From contig CM065299.1 in assembly GCA_032871835.1 (NCBI GenBank), positions 45,954,706-46,018,705 on the forward strand: a stretch of 64,000 nt of DNA. The letters run 5' to 3'. This document shows, piece by piece, positions 35,481 through 47,525 of the stretch. The DNA is from Dipteronia dyeriana (lineage: Eukaryota > Streptophyta > Magnoliopsida > Sapindales > Sapindaceae). Position 1 is the first letter of the stretch; each line of letters begins with the position of its first letter. The notes below the pieces were generated by a model. The model was not told where the DNA came from, did no database searches, and saw only the letters and a program-made list of their open reading frames with translations. Position numbers and translations under genes: made by a program.

Positions 35481-36386
35481 GGTTGGACTGGTACCTACTG
35501 ACTACTCCCACTTTATAGCAGATGTTTGGTCTCATGCATAACATAGCATACATGAGACTACCTACTGCCGATGCATAATGTACATGTCTCATATCCTTAA
35601 CCTCTTAAGGTGTCTCAGGACACTGTTCCTTAGACAAGTTAACTCCATGCCTGGAAGGTAAATTACCTTTCTTGGAGTTCTGCATCAAAAATTGCTTAAG
35701 AATCTTGTTGATATATGATGACTGAGACAATACTATGAGATTGTTCTTTCGATCCCTTCTAAGTTGGATCCCTAGAACAAAACTTGGCTCTCCCAAATCT
35801 TTCATTTGGAATTGGCTAGCCAGTTAACCCTTTACATCAGACAATACTCCCACAACATTCCCAATGAGTAGGATATCATCTACATATAGGATCAAGAAAA
35901 CTACTTTTCTGTCAACGATGCGCATGTAGACACAAGGCTCATCGATGTAATGCTCGAAGTCATAGGTTTTGATCACATCATCAAACCTTATGTTCCAAGA
36001 TCTAGATGCTTGCTTAAGTCTATAAATGGACCTTTGTAGCTTGCAAACCTTTTGCTCTTAATTTGGAGACACGAATCCCTCTGGTTGCATCATATAAATG
36101 CTCTCGTCAAGATTGTCATTCAAGAATGCAGTCTTGACGTCAATTTGCCAAATTTCATAATCGAAATAGGCATTAATGGATAAGAGAATCCTAATAGAAT
36201 TAAACATGGCTACTAGCGAGAATGTCTCTTCATAATCGACCCCCTCTTTTTAAGTATAACCCTTGGCCACTAGCCTTTCTTTAAAGGTCTCTATCTTCCC
36301 TTCTACTCCTTTATTTCTCTAGTCGATCCACTTACACCCTATGGGTTTTACCCAATCCGGTAAGTCTACTAGATCCCAGACTGAGT
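35481..36386 (-). pseudogene. copia-4 reverse transcriptase, N-terminally truncated
   Basis: The minus strand encodes a GCKWI-like start, FNSIRILLS, KTAFLNDN, YMMQPEGF, SIYRLKQASRSWN, LYVDDILLIGN (about 35890-35870) and MKDLGEPSFVLGIQLRRDRK (35805-35740). Stops are scattered along it. The 5' end is lost at the junction with the LTR fragment near 36386. Confidence 0.8.
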
Positions 36387-37966
36387 TATGAGAAAAGAAG
36401 AATTGTTTGTACATATGGATATGTATGAGGTAGACATAACTCTTTAGTTAGTCTTGAATAATATTCACAACTTAAGATAAAGGTTAGGCTTCTTTATCTT
36501 GTCAAAGTTGTAGATTCTTTTGCTAGCATTTGAGTGGGATCAAATGTGTTATAATGAGTCTAAAATCATCAAAGTGTGGTGTCTTTGGGCAAAAGAATCT
36601 AGTGCACTGGGTGCATTGAATAGAATCACAATGAAATACTTTATCTAGAACCGTCAGTGGATAAAAGTTTTCACTTGAAGACAATCGGAGATTCTATCTC
36701 AATCCTAAGATAAATGATGGACTTTTGGTAGCAAGTGTTAACATTTGAGCTATCAATGACTACGATTATATAGCATAGTCTATCCTCGATCGTTTGGTGG
36801 TATTCATTTGTTAATCGATAGAGGACTTCATTTATAGATATGGACATTGTGGCTTCTTTAATTAAATGAAGTAGAATATCAACATATGGATGTTTTGAGG
36901 TATTGGATATTAAATCTTAACGTTAAGTTTTCAATAGTGTCTATTGAAATATGACTTCCGGAGAAGTCAAAATATCCAAGTTTAAAATGTGGCAATATGA
37001 GTAAATATGGTAACTTGGAGAGCTATAGGCGGTCTATGAGCTCTTGGTGATTATAGATATTCATTACGAGGATACACCATCTCCATTAAGATTGTCTAAG
37101 GTATGAATAAGGAATATTAGCTTATTCTATCTTTATTTGAGAGTTTAATTTTAGTTCTTTAGTGGAATGAACTAAAATCAATAGATCGAACCTAATTGAT
37201 TCATTTATTGGTTGTGATTCGGTCATGTCTATTGGAGCTTAAATTTAGATAGCCTACCAAGATCCCCTATCCACATGAACTTGCATGGATCACTTGATAT
37301 ATTCTATCAGACCAATTTATGGGTCCATCTAGAATTGTATTAAGCCCTGCTGACTTGTTTCTTTTTTAGTAATAATGGGTCTAGTTCACATGTGGACTTT
37401 TATTAAAGCCAATGGATTAATAAAGTAGAAAAAACATTACATTGGCTCATGTATAGGCTTGGGCCACTGGGGCTTGTAAAATAGCTTACTATATTGTTTT
37501 TTATTTTATTGTTTAATTATGTGGAAATTAATTTATTCTTTAATTAGTTAATTATTTAATTAAAAGTCAAAATCTTTTTCCTAGTTTGAGAAGGTCTCCA
37601 AGTGTCATATTATAGTTTGGAATATGATAAGTATCAGGTACTATACATCATACGTAGATAAATGTAATGAATTTATTTATCTAGTCAAATTAGGAAGTAT
37701 TCGATTTCTATCAAAACTTTAATTGATAATTGGTCAAATTAGGAAGTTTTGATTTCGTCACAATTTAATTTATATTCAATAATTGGTTATTGAATAAATA
37801 CACTGTTTGAGTTGGATTAGGAGTCTTGGTGTGGAAAAGAAATCTCCTTTGAAAAGGATTATTTGTCACCAAGTAAATCCCCTTTAGGAGAAGATTCTTG
37901 CCCACTAAGTAAATCCTCTTTAGGAGAGGATTTGGTCTCCTAAACTAAAAGCATGTAGAATTCGGC

Positions 37967-38024
<58 letters not shown>

Positions 38025-38180
38025 GTGTAGAAGTAGGCTATAGCTCTAGTTTTCTTAGAGAAAAAGATTTCAGCCTATAAACAGAATTTTGAGAGTGAAA
38101 AGAATTAGTTTTTTCTCTAGACAAAATTTGGCCAGCTCAAAGATTTGGCGTATGAAAATTCGTCAAAGAGGCAATCAACA
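36387..38180 (+). repeat. LTR fragment of the copia-1 family, plus orientation
   Basis: It is colinear, inverted, with the copia-1 5' LTR from its outer end (about 100 bases missing) down to the CGTCAAAGAGG segment near 38160. Both LTR ends are missing. Near 37262-37290 it carries, uninterrupted, the sequence into which copia-3 inserted in copia-1. No gene is present. Confidence 0.8.
37970..38021. repeat. (TA)n microsatellite
   Basis: About 26 TA units without interruption lie inside the LTR fragment. Shorter TA runs occupy related positions in other copies (51346-51370). Confidence 0.95.
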
Positions 38181-38567
38181 TGGATAATATTCCTAAGGGA
38201 AATTTTCTGAGACTCTTTTTGACTAAGTACAAAAGTAACCTGGTACCAACCACTTTTCACGCCTAACTTCTTGTACTTGTCAGATTTTAAGCTTTTCTTG
38301 CATTAACATAAATTGTTAAGTCAGACATATACAGGGGACTGCTGTCTAGATCACGATTTTATGCCAGAGTTGGAGTCATGTAGTTTTAACCATGGTAGAT
38401 ATCAACTAGATACAAACATCAGGAAAAAGAGGAAGATTGTTTCATTAATTCAAACAGGGAGCTTATCCTCTTAATCTAGGCTACGACTAAAAAAAGAGAG
38501 AATTGTTTCCCTGACCTAGTAGGGAGCCCACCCCCTTTTCACATGCTATATACAAAAAGCTTAGTTA

Positions 38568-41293
38568 TTGGTTTCCCAAATGGATCTTATAGTATCCACC
38601 TTCTGGTTGACACCCCCTCTAGCTCCTCCTCTAATGCTTGGCTCAACCCCCTCAATAGGGGCAGCCCTACCATCTAGAGCTCCAATTTTAGATCAATTGG
38701 GGGCTCGCCTACTTTATACTCTACCACCTACACTTACGCCAGGTCGGTTGGGGATCTCTACCTGGACCAGACTAGTTTTGACCTCCTCCATGATAGCCAG
38801 GCTAGCTTGCACCCCTACCACCTCCCTAAAGAGACCAGTCTGGTCTCCTACCTCTTTAATAGATCCAGAAAGAGAGGTAGGCATATTTGAGTCTCCATCC
38901 TTAGAAGTAAGCTGGCATTCCACCACCTCGGCAGATCTAGAGGGAGAAGTTGGCAGGACATAAGCTCCACCTTTAGCCCAGACATCTACAATATCAAAAC
39001 CTCTCTAGCAAGAATCAGCTATGGTACCACCAGGAAGAAGAGAGGAGATAGACCACTGTTCTTCATCACCATCTCCCTCATTGTTAACCCCATCAGCCTG
39101 AGAGATGCAAGCTTCAGCAGTAGTAGGCACTGCCATTATTACAGTCTTCTTTAAGTTCTTCTTCATTTCTCATTTCTCAATTCTTAGCAGGGCTCAAATC
39201 AAATGGAGGAGGTAGAGCTTGGGTGCCTTGGTAAGATGTAAAGAAGTAGTTATCCCCAAAGATGGCAACAACCTTAGCTTCCAGGCTGGCAACGTTAGCA
39301 CGCAGAGCGAGTTTTTCCTCCACCAACTATTTTTCTCTTCTTTTTAGTTCATCCCTCTGATAGGCGTAGCATACCGAAGTGAGCACCTCTATGTCTTAAA
39401 CACACTTCATCCGCTGCGTGTCACACTGGACCTCACTAAAGGACTTTCCAGTTTGATCCAAGACCTGACTCAGCATTTGATTGTCCATGTGTGCTTGAGC
39501 TCCCTCCCTCTAGGTTACTCCAAGTTTGACCTCAGTAGTTTCAATATACCACCGGAAGGAGACTACCTGGTGGCACATTGCATCACTGAATTTAAAAGCC
39601 TATAAAATAGAAAAAATACGTTAGTTGCCACCCTGGTACCAGGCATATATACATATACATGTGAAAGTAATTTTAAACAAGGTAGATTACATATGCCAAA
39701 AGAGTAGAGCCCTTGGTGATCAGGATGTCCACCGGTAATGAGGTCATGGTTCCTAACCCTTTACTTGGGTAAGAAGTCATGAATCGGCCCAGGACCTCAT
39801 CTTGGCAGCTATTCCCAGGCTGAGGTCGGTGTTGTTCTCATGGAGAAACAATAGCAGGGATAGCAGGATCAAGGCTCCCCTCACTTCTGGCAGGTGGCTT
39901 AATGACATTAGCAGGAGAGAAGTATGGATAATAGGAGGAGAAGTAGAAACCGTAGACGTAGAAATAGCAAAATCTTGACCCCTCACCTTGTCTAATCTAG
40001 CTACAAACTCTGCCATCTAGGATTAAGGAGCAGGAGGAGAGAGAAAAGGTATAGTGGGAACCTCGACAAGGATTGAGACATGCTACCTTGCCTGGTCAAA
40101 GTAGAAGGGACCCTAGGAGGAGAAGTTCTGACCGAATAAAAATGTTCTAGTAGAATAAAGAGAAGTTCTAGCAATTATGGTAACAGGAGGATACCAGGTC
40201 GATAGGGATGTAGAGAAAAGGTCAAATCTTCAGATAGCTTAGGCTCCATTTGGACTGGTATGGGGACTGCGGAAACTACTAAGACAAAAGGTTAGTATAT
40301 ACCAAAATCAGTAAAGAAATACAACATGAACAGAGTAAGGAAATTTTATCTACTAGAGGGAAGCAAATGAGATACAGAGGTAGTGGTCTACTCTCTTATC
40401 ATCGAAATCATTCGGGTAGGATACTGCATTTTGACATAAGACCTGTCATTAACGGCTTTCAGAATCGCCTATGATTTAGCGGATAGGGTGCTCTTCCCCA
40501 AAGTGGACCGAGCTCCTCCAATCGCCACCGACCATGACCTACTACTCTTTTCAGGTGGTATCTTACTTTTTGGCCCCCGAAACCATGAATTTCAAACTAT
40601 TCTTCGCCCGGGCATAAAATTGTTCCCTTAGACCTGGTAAGTTGTTAGCAATTTGAAAGATAAACATCAGCACATCTTGCCCCAATTCCCTTATGAGATT
40701 GTCCTTCTCGCATTGCTCTTTCCTTAACACAAGGAACCTAACCTAGTGCATCTAAAATCCTGGTCTCAATTGGAGAGGAGCAAGCTGCAAGGCAAGGAGA
40801 GCCCAGCACAGAGTTGGGTGGAGTGGTAGCTTGACTCAACTTTCAAAAGTATTAATGTGTATCGGAAGCTCGCCTGAAATAGGGGTGTACACATCATACC
40901 TCTGATGTGGTATGGTGATGGTAATGATGTCAATGACCAAGAAATTGATCCTCAAACATCGAATTGAGTTGGTCATGGCAGTGGAGTCAGTGATACACCG
41001 GTAGTCGTAAGTGAGAGCGAGCACCCTTCCTGGTAAGCTTGCAGCAGTAACCTTGGTAAGGTCTCTGTAACCCCTGGCTCTACCATATTCCTCACTCGAC
41101 CCCTCGTCAATATTGACCGGGGTTTGAGGTCGTTTGAGAAGCCCGCCTCGATGGCTATATTCTAGTTTGAACAACAACATTGGGAGATAGGGACGTTGCT
41201 TCCCTTACTATCACCTTTGCAGGCGCTCTTTCCATCAGTTAAGCTCATAGAGTGGTCATAAAAAAAATTCTCCAACATATCAGAAGAAGCCAT
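38568..41293 (-). pseudogene. antisense ORF of Tat-2, degenerate
   Basis: ATG at 41293 starts MASSDMLENFF. Segments in order on the minus strand are 41180-40836 (LPGRVLALTYDYRCI, HQRYDVYTPISGELPIHI) and then, after a frame change, VKLPLHPTLCWAL with LQLAPLQLRP, the family signature also seen in Tat-1. A segment containing NNLPGLREQFYARAKN follows, then 40016-39777, then a coiled-coil-like part (ELKRREK, LALRANVASLEAKV) near 39350-39240 and a tail to 38568. A candidate intron lies at 39600-39690. The sequence is too diverged from Tat-1 to be the same family, but the domain order is the same. Confidence 0.6.
39600..39690 (-). other. candidate intron in the Tat-2 antisense ORF
   Basis: The minus strand has donor GTAATC, a T-rich 3' half and acceptor TTTTATAG before GCTTTTAAATTC. 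Its position ahead of the coiled-coil part corresponds to the Tat-1 intron at 600-668. There is no transcript support. Confidence 0.5.
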
Positions 41294-42700
41294 GGTGACC
41301 AAAACAAGAAGAAGACTGGTAGAAGATGAAGATTGAAAGATAGAGGTCTGAAGAAGATGAAGAAGGCAGAGATTTGAAAGACCTAGGGTTTTTCTTTTCT
41401 AAGAAGAAGAGGAAACGTAAAGAATATGGAGAGACACGCGGTGTTGAAATCCTCTTATTTTTCAAACGAGTAACGTCCCCTAGATCTACACATGGACCAT
41501 GCTTTTAATGCAAGATTTCTTGCTAGATTCTGGTAACCAGTTAAAGATGGAAAAAATTTAAATGATTAAAGAAATCTGAATCCCACTCCAACCAATCATC
41601 AGTGTTCAAGTCAAAGGGACTTCTGTTAATAGCCATTTTTTAGAAAGGGACCAAAAAGAAATTTTCCATCTGCCTGATACCTGGTAGAGTCTACCTAGTA
41701 CGATTCATATCGGGACGAGGTCCCCACATGACCTAGGTACCTTGATACCACTATCTAGGAAAAGTGAAATATTTACATCTCTAAAAACTGAAAGGTACCA
41801 AGCCAAGACAACATCGTGGTACCTCAGACCTGTTACCTTGATACCAGGATGTCTGACCGACCTAGGTACCTTGATACAACTATCTAGGAAAAGTGCAATA
41901 TTTACATCTCTAAAAACTGAAAGGTACCAAGCCAAGACAACATCGTGGTACCTCAGACCTGTTACCTTGATACCAGGATGTCTGACTGGTATCCAAGTAC
42001 CTCAACACTGTCTTGTAACCCCTCCAAGGTATGCATCTAGCATGCCAATCAAAGAGGACACCACCAGGTAAGTGCCCGTAGGGTAGAGCAAGCGCCACAC
42101 AATCGAACCGGTACATCAAGGTACCACGTCACCTGGAAAGCACCGAAAAACTCTCCTTCAAGTAACATAGAATTAAAGGATTGATCCCTTCACCATTAAA
42201 TTATCATAATGAGACAAAATAGGTCAACAAATTTGCCATTTTTTCTTACTTAGATTCAAACGGAAACATGACGTAATCAATGGGAGCAATTAACACCCTC
42301 AATCAACGCTAATCAATTATGGTAACACGACCAATCAATCAGTCTAAATTATAGGGATTCGATCGGTGAAAGAGAGATGATATAAATAAAATTTTCAAAT
42401 CCATAGTGTTCTCACCTTTTTAAAGAGTTCTTCGCCATAAAGGAAATTTCCATTTAATGACTTGCACGAATTTTCCATCACCAGTTGTGCTTTGAGATAG
42501 TTAGATTGAGAGAAATTCAGTGAAATAAATATCACCACAATTATCATTGTACCCTTTTGTAATCATATTACTCAAATATTCAATAAAACAGTTCCCCAGT
42601 AATATTCACATTGCTCACCTTTTCTTCTCTCTCTTATCACCTTGGTAGTAGGTACCTATCTCGATCATGACCTACCAGATAGTGGCCCAGAGGGTGTTGG
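41294..42700 (+). repeat. Tat-2 leader and LTR-like region
   Basis: This region follows the antisense ATG and holds a 129-bp tandem duplication (41731-41988), a TATAAATAAAA stretch near 42382 and a U5-like segment ending with CTCTCTTATCACC near 42650. I could not fix the TG and CA ends. No protein-coding content beyond chance ORFs. Confidence 0.4.
41731..41988. repeat. two tandem copies of a 129-bp unit
   Basis: The unit beginning ACCTAGGTACCTTGATAC recurs 129 bp later with only a few differences and ends at GATGTCTGAC both times. Because 129 is a multiple of three, overlapping chance ORFs on both strands look like internal protein repeats. Confidence 0.9.
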
Positions 42701-43539
42701 CTAAGATTCCTCACCTTGAGTTAATTTTCAGTCAATATTTATGAACCTGATTTGCACTTAGAATTGATAAACAATATAGTAGTAAGTATAGGTATCGTCC
42801 ACAGAGATTGTGTTATTGATTTGTGATCAAATTGTTGCTCTAGATTAGATGCAAAAGAAAAAAATGCAATGGTTGTTGTATTGAAATTTAAGTAAAATGC
42901 AACAAGTTAGTAAATGAAAAAATATATGATAAATGGACGAATAGAATGATAGATCCAATAGGTAAATAATGGGCAGAGTTGAACTCACAATTATGAACAT
43001 AAGGCAAGTTTAACCAATCTAGATTTATAGCATTGGTTGTATATCTCTCATGGTTTTCCAATCTAGATATATAGTTTAGGCCACTCATAATTGATTTTCC
43101 ATGAATGAGCATCTATCAAATAAGGGATTATTCTCTTAAGAAAATCATCAACCTAAATGTATAGAATTGATGCTTTACCTATCACAAGCAGTCAACCTAC
43201 ATGTATAGAATTGATTATCCATTCAAAGTTTGATAAAAATTGAGATTATAAAATCTGGGTCTCACTTGAGGATGTATTCTGGTTTGACCATTCCATTCAA
43301 TTGAGCTAAAGAAAATCAAGTAGATTTATACCCAATCAAACACATATAATTTCTCATACTAATTGCTAATAGGTGAATGTACAATCAAAGACAATTCAAA
43401 ATTTAAATATATTAAAACAATGAATAGAACATATTTGATAGATTGATATAAAAATATAGAGTTCATTACTGTTATTGGAAAAATCTGAAGAAAAATGAGT
43501 CAGCATAATTACCCAAAGTTACAGGAGATAGAGATTACA
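42701..43539. other. unassigned repeat-like sequence
   Basis: AT-rich, no convincing ORF. It contains AGTATAGGTATCGTCCACAG, a motif type I know from plant repeats but cannot assign, and two nearly identical CTACATGTATAGAATTGAT segments near 43150 and 43196. It may be a fragment of another LTR. Confidence 0.35.
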
Positions 43540-44184
43540 TGTCACAAAAAGTCATCCTTCCTAAAACTACATAAGGTAACCAAAGATGGTCTCATGACGC
43601 CTGGTCAGGGCTTTTGAGACGGTCAGGACAAAACCCCGGTCGGGATTGAATAACCAATCGGGGTGAATAAAGCTTGGTCGGGTTTTGGTAGATGATTGGC
43701 GGATTGACAGGTGGATTCTACCAAACACGTGTAGAATGAGTCCTACTCCAGTAAGATGTCTCGAAGCACACTTTGATAAGGAAGCGAATTTCCCTATCAA
43801 TGCCAGAATCCAAATTGGGCAAGAGATCTAACGCGTGAAGAAAGCAAAACAGGAAAGAAGAATAAAATGACTCAAACACGTCAACTTTATTTACTTGTAT
43901 AGCACAAATTAGAGTTCTATGCATGTATAAATAGACCCTAATAATACCCATGAGTAGGGGAAAAAGGAGAGAGAAAAAAAGAGATTGAGTGTGTAATTGA
44001 TTATTCATAGTGAAATTCTTTCTTTGTCGATTTTCGACAATCGTGGACGTTTCCCCATACTTGGGATTTTACCACATAAAATCTTTGTGTTCTCTTTAAT
44101 TATTTATTTGTTCATTATTTGCAATTGTGTGATCTCATATACGTTATGTTCGACAAGTGATCCATCCAAAAACCACCATCAACA
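43540..44184 (+). repeat. Tat-3 5' LTR
   Basis: TGTCACAAAAAG to TCAACA, 645 bp. A TATA box, GTATAAATAGACCC, lies at about 43926. The U5 segment CGTGGACGTTTCCCC lies near 44043. Ends and motifs agree with the Tat-1 LTR. Confidence 0.7.
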
Positions 44185-44186
44185 AC

Positions 44187-44204
44187 TGGCGCTAGAAGCA
44201 GGGG
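44187..44204 (+). promoter_or_regulatory. Tat-3 primer-binding site
   Basis: TGGCGCTAGAAGCAGGGG lies two bases after the LTR. TGGCGC followed by a GGGG end is the usual form in Tat elements; it is not the initiator-Met site used by the copia elements here. Confidence 0.7.
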
Positions 44205-44257
44205 GTGAACCTCTAACGTTGTATTCAGCTAGAGATTTAGTCATACAAGGTAAAATC

Positions 44258-45550
44258 ATGGTTTCCAGCAGTGATAGTGATTTGTCCTTGCGCAATGCTG
44301 GAGTCTCACAAGAGACGATTGTCATGTACACTGATGCACCAGGAACAGGTCAACCTTCAAGAACTCCACCATCAAGTAGACAGGACGCCGTCACAACTAC
44401 GGGCTTGACTACAGGAATATCTCCATATGCATTTAGACAAGTTCAAGAATCCCTGCGGAGAGTCATTGATGATGCCGACAGACAGTGAATTAGCATAACT
44501 GCAACTGCAAATCTAAGTTCACCATACCAGCTCTCTACACCTGGGGTAGCTCAAGGACCCAAGGTGAGATCGTGGCATTTACACCAGGTGAACCCCAAAA
44601 ATCTAGAGGTGATAGGGCAGAGAAACGGGGCAAAAGAGAACGTTCACGTAGAAGAAACAACCCACACTAGAATAGAAGAGCGGAGGAATGTGAGGAGTCA
44701 AGCTCATGTGAGGATACCGCAGGGTACAGCGATGCAAGACAGTATTATGAGCAAAAAGACAGGTATGATGGATGGAGTAAGAAGCCCTGACCTAATTTAA
44801 GTGATGACGATAGCACTTTCAGAAGGAGACAGGACCAGTATGGGATTAGAGTCTACCAAAGATTAGATAGGCATAGTGAACCCGAAGGAGAGCGTGAAGT
44901 TCTTTTTAGTAGGATAGAATCTTTGGAAAAAAAGCAAAGTCAAGAAAACCCCCTGGTCGAGAATTTTAGGAGTCCGTTTGCTGATACCATAAAGACGGCT
45001 CGATTTTTGGTGAAATTCAGGATGTTACATCTGGAGCAATTCAAAGCCAAAACCGATCCATAAGAACATATCAGGAGATACCTAAGCACCATGGCTCAGT
45101 ACGACTATGATGATGCTCTCATGTGTCTTATGTTCCCTCAGACATTGGGAGATCAAAGATCCAGTTGGTTCAGATGATTATCATCAGGATCCTTCCAAAG
45201 TTTCGAGGGTTTGACATGAGCATTTACCACACAATATGGGATATATCCAGCGAAGGAAATCGGTGTCAGAACTTTCTACCTTGATGCAAAATAAGATGAG
45301 AAGTTAAAAGACTATTTAACCAGGTTTTCGTAGAAGGTGTCTGAAGTTCATGACCCTAACGATGGCACTATGGTTTCCACATTCATAAACAGCTTGCAAC
45401 ACAGTCATCAAAATTTAAGCCTAGGACAGCGGGGACCGACCACATATGCAAGCATGATAGATTATGTTTGGGGATACACCTTGGCATAAGAAGAACAAAT
45501 TGCCCACATGGGAGAATTTATGCAAGGGGGTCGTCTAACCAGCAGTTAAA
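44258..45550 (+). pseudogene. Tat-3 gag
   Basis: ATG at 44258 (MVSSSDSDLSLRNAG) opens an N-terminal region. After stops, the retrotransposon gag domain is readable at 44990-45540: ARFLVKFRMLHLEQFKAKTD, HIRRYLSTMAQYDYDDALMC, FPQTLGDQRSSWFR, LTRFS and FINSLQHS. It is the Tat-type gag fold region. Many stops interrupt it. Confidence 0.75.
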
Positions 45551-46079
45551 AGAGCCAAGGAAGCGGTTCAAAAAACAGTGGTAAGAGTGACCTGAAAGGT
45601 AATGTAGGAAAAGGAAAAGACGGGCGAAAAGATGATGATAGAATAGGGAGGAACACAAGGCACCCATACACTAATTATGCCCCATTAGCCAAAAGGTCGG
45701 AAGAAATCCTGAATATAATAGAAGACAAAAACTTATATAAAAAAACCCGGAGGCAATCAAACTTCGTCAGATGAGATACTATCAAGTACTGCAAAATCCA
45801 CTAGGAAAATGGCCACGAAACTGCCAAGTGTTACCAGCTCAGGGATTACATTAAGAAGTTATTTTAGGAAGGCCATCTTACTGATGTCATCCTCAGAGGA
45901 GGGGAGGATCGACAAAAGGGTCACCACACAAGGGATCGAGGTATGAGTTATAGGAGCCCGAAGAATGACTCGGATAGCGAGCCAATCAATACCATTTTTG
46001 GTAACCAATACCGAAAGAAGTAGCCGAGAAAGGATTTCTGAAGTTAGGGAAGCCATGAATAACCAAAGAAGTATGAAGG

Positions 46080-46575
46080 TGAATCATCTAGTTCCCGATA
46101 GGAAGAAAGCAAAGCAAGGATGGGGACCAATATTTTCATTGAAGCAGACGCACAGGAGTTGGAGATCAGACCAAAGGACATGATTGTTGTGTCAGTTCGC
46201 ATCGGGAACGGGCAAGTAAGATGAATACTGATAGACAATGGTAGCTCGGTAGACATTTTGAGCGAAGAGGCGTTTGACCAACTCGGGCTACCGAGGAATG
46301 ATCTCCAACCACTAAAGGTTCTATTGAAGGGTTTCAGAGGAGCCAAAGTCAGGGTGTTGGGAACTTTTAAACTACCACTAGAAGATGGAATTTTTCCTTG
46401 TACGAAGAAAGTATTGTTGGACTTCGTGGTCGTAAATATTGAGAATTGGACATATAACGCTTTACTAGGTCTGCCCTTCTTGAACAAAATAAGAGCCGTA
46501 ACTGTAACTTACGTGCTCATGGTGAAATTTCTAACCAAAGTTAGGGTAGGGATCATGAAAAGCTCACATGAGTGA
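46080..46575 (+). pseudogene. Tat-3 aspartic protease
   Basis: ILIDNGSSVDILSEEAF holds the gypsy protease active site in the form DNG, preceded by VVSVRIGNGQVR and a stop. VLLKGFRGAKVRVLGTFKLP and NALLGLPFLNKIRAV follow, the second being the flap and C-terminal region. Between gag and this domain (45550-46080) the sequence is damaged linker. Confidence 0.8.
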
Positions 46576-46799
46576 GCCAGGAAAGTGAATCTCGCCATAT
46601 ATGGGGAAAATGCAAAATCGGGGTTAATGCAAGTGGATGCTGTCAAAAAAGGTGAAGACCTAAAAGTAGACCCAACAACGGCAAAGGCCGAGACCCCGAC
46701 CAGGTTCGACCTAGACCCGAGAGAGGCTGCGCTGACAAAGGCCTGAAGGAACCGACCATTAAAGTTCCCATAAGCAACGATGATCTAAAGAAGACTGTT

Positions 46800-47525
46800 A
46801 GGCTTGGGTCCTAATTGACAAAGCACAATCAAAGCAATATGGTCAAACTCCTAAAAGAATATAAGGATGTGTTTACTTGGGAACACGCAGACATGCTTGG
46901 GATCGATCCAAGGACAATTTCATATTACTTAGCAGTGAATCCTGATCAAAAACTAGTTATCCAAAAGAGGAGACGCTTCAACGTAGAAAGAAGCAAGGCG
47001 ATCAGGGAAGAGGTGGAAAAGCTTTTAGCTGCATGATTTATTCAGGAAGTGAAATATCTCGACTGAGTTGCCAACATAGTCCTGGTGAAAAAGAAAAATG
47101 GTTAATGGAGGATGTGTGTGGATTTCACCGACCTGAACAAAGCATGCCTGAAGAACAGTTTTCCTCTACCTCGGATTGACCAGTTGGTAGATGCAATGAC
47201 CAGTCATGAACTGTTAAGTTTCATGGATGCCTATTCAGATTACAACCAGATCAGAATGTTCTAACCAGATTAGGAAAAAACCTTTTTCACAACTGACCAG
47301 GGTCTGTATTGCTTATAAGGTCATGTCGTTTGGATTAAAGATTGCTGAGGAAACTTACCAAAGGCTGGTAAATAAAATGTTCGCTCGACAGATTTGCAGG
47401 AATGTGGAGTTATACGTGGATTATATGCTAACCAAAAGTGTAACGTTATGAGATCATCCAACCGATCTAAGGGAGACGTTTGAGGTATTGAGAAAATATA
47501 GGATTAAGCTAAATCCAAAGAAGTT
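46800..47525 (+). pseudogene. Tat-3 reverse transcriptase, truncated
   Basis: LLKEYKDVFTWEHADMLGID starts the segment (46815), followed by RRRFNVERSKAIREEVEKL, a stop, then MCVDFTDLNKAC, FPLPRIDQLVDA and LLSFMDAYSDYNQI. The catalytic box reads YVDY (47413-47424): the last Asp is Tyr. The RT thumb and connection are missing, because KLNPKKFVFRVPS runs straight into RNase H. Confidence 0.8.

Larger units (their letters stand above)
34135..36386 (-). mobile_element. copia-4: truncated minus-strand copia, same family as copia-3
   Basis: On the minus strand it has RT, RNase H, a polypurine tract (34886-34897) and the first 750 bp of a 3' LTR. The LTR is cut at 34135 by copia-1; CGTTA (34135-34139) is the predicted target duplication. 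The RT end at about 36386 joins abruptly to an LTR fragment of the copia-1 family. It is the oldest recognisable host element in the left nest. Confidence 0.8.
38181..42700 (+). mobile_element. Tat-2: 3' portion of a second Tat-like element
   Basis: An antisense ORF (38568-41293) followed by LTR-like sequence repeats the Tat-1 layout. No gag or pol of this element is present; the left side ends against the LTR fragment near 38180. 38181-38567 is non-coding. The sequence is rich in GGTACC-type motifs from end to end, which supports one element of origin. Exact boundaries are not resolved. Confidence 0.55.

Noticed and set aside
38568..38963. A plus-strand Pro/Thr/Ser-rich ORF
   Set aside because: It is the complement of the Tat-2 antisense ORF tail, where the minus-strand reading fits the family better.
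41742..42071. A plus-strand protein with an internal repeat
   Set aside because: It is a by-product of the 129-bp tandem DNA duplication, which is a multiple of three; the minus strand shows the same artefact.
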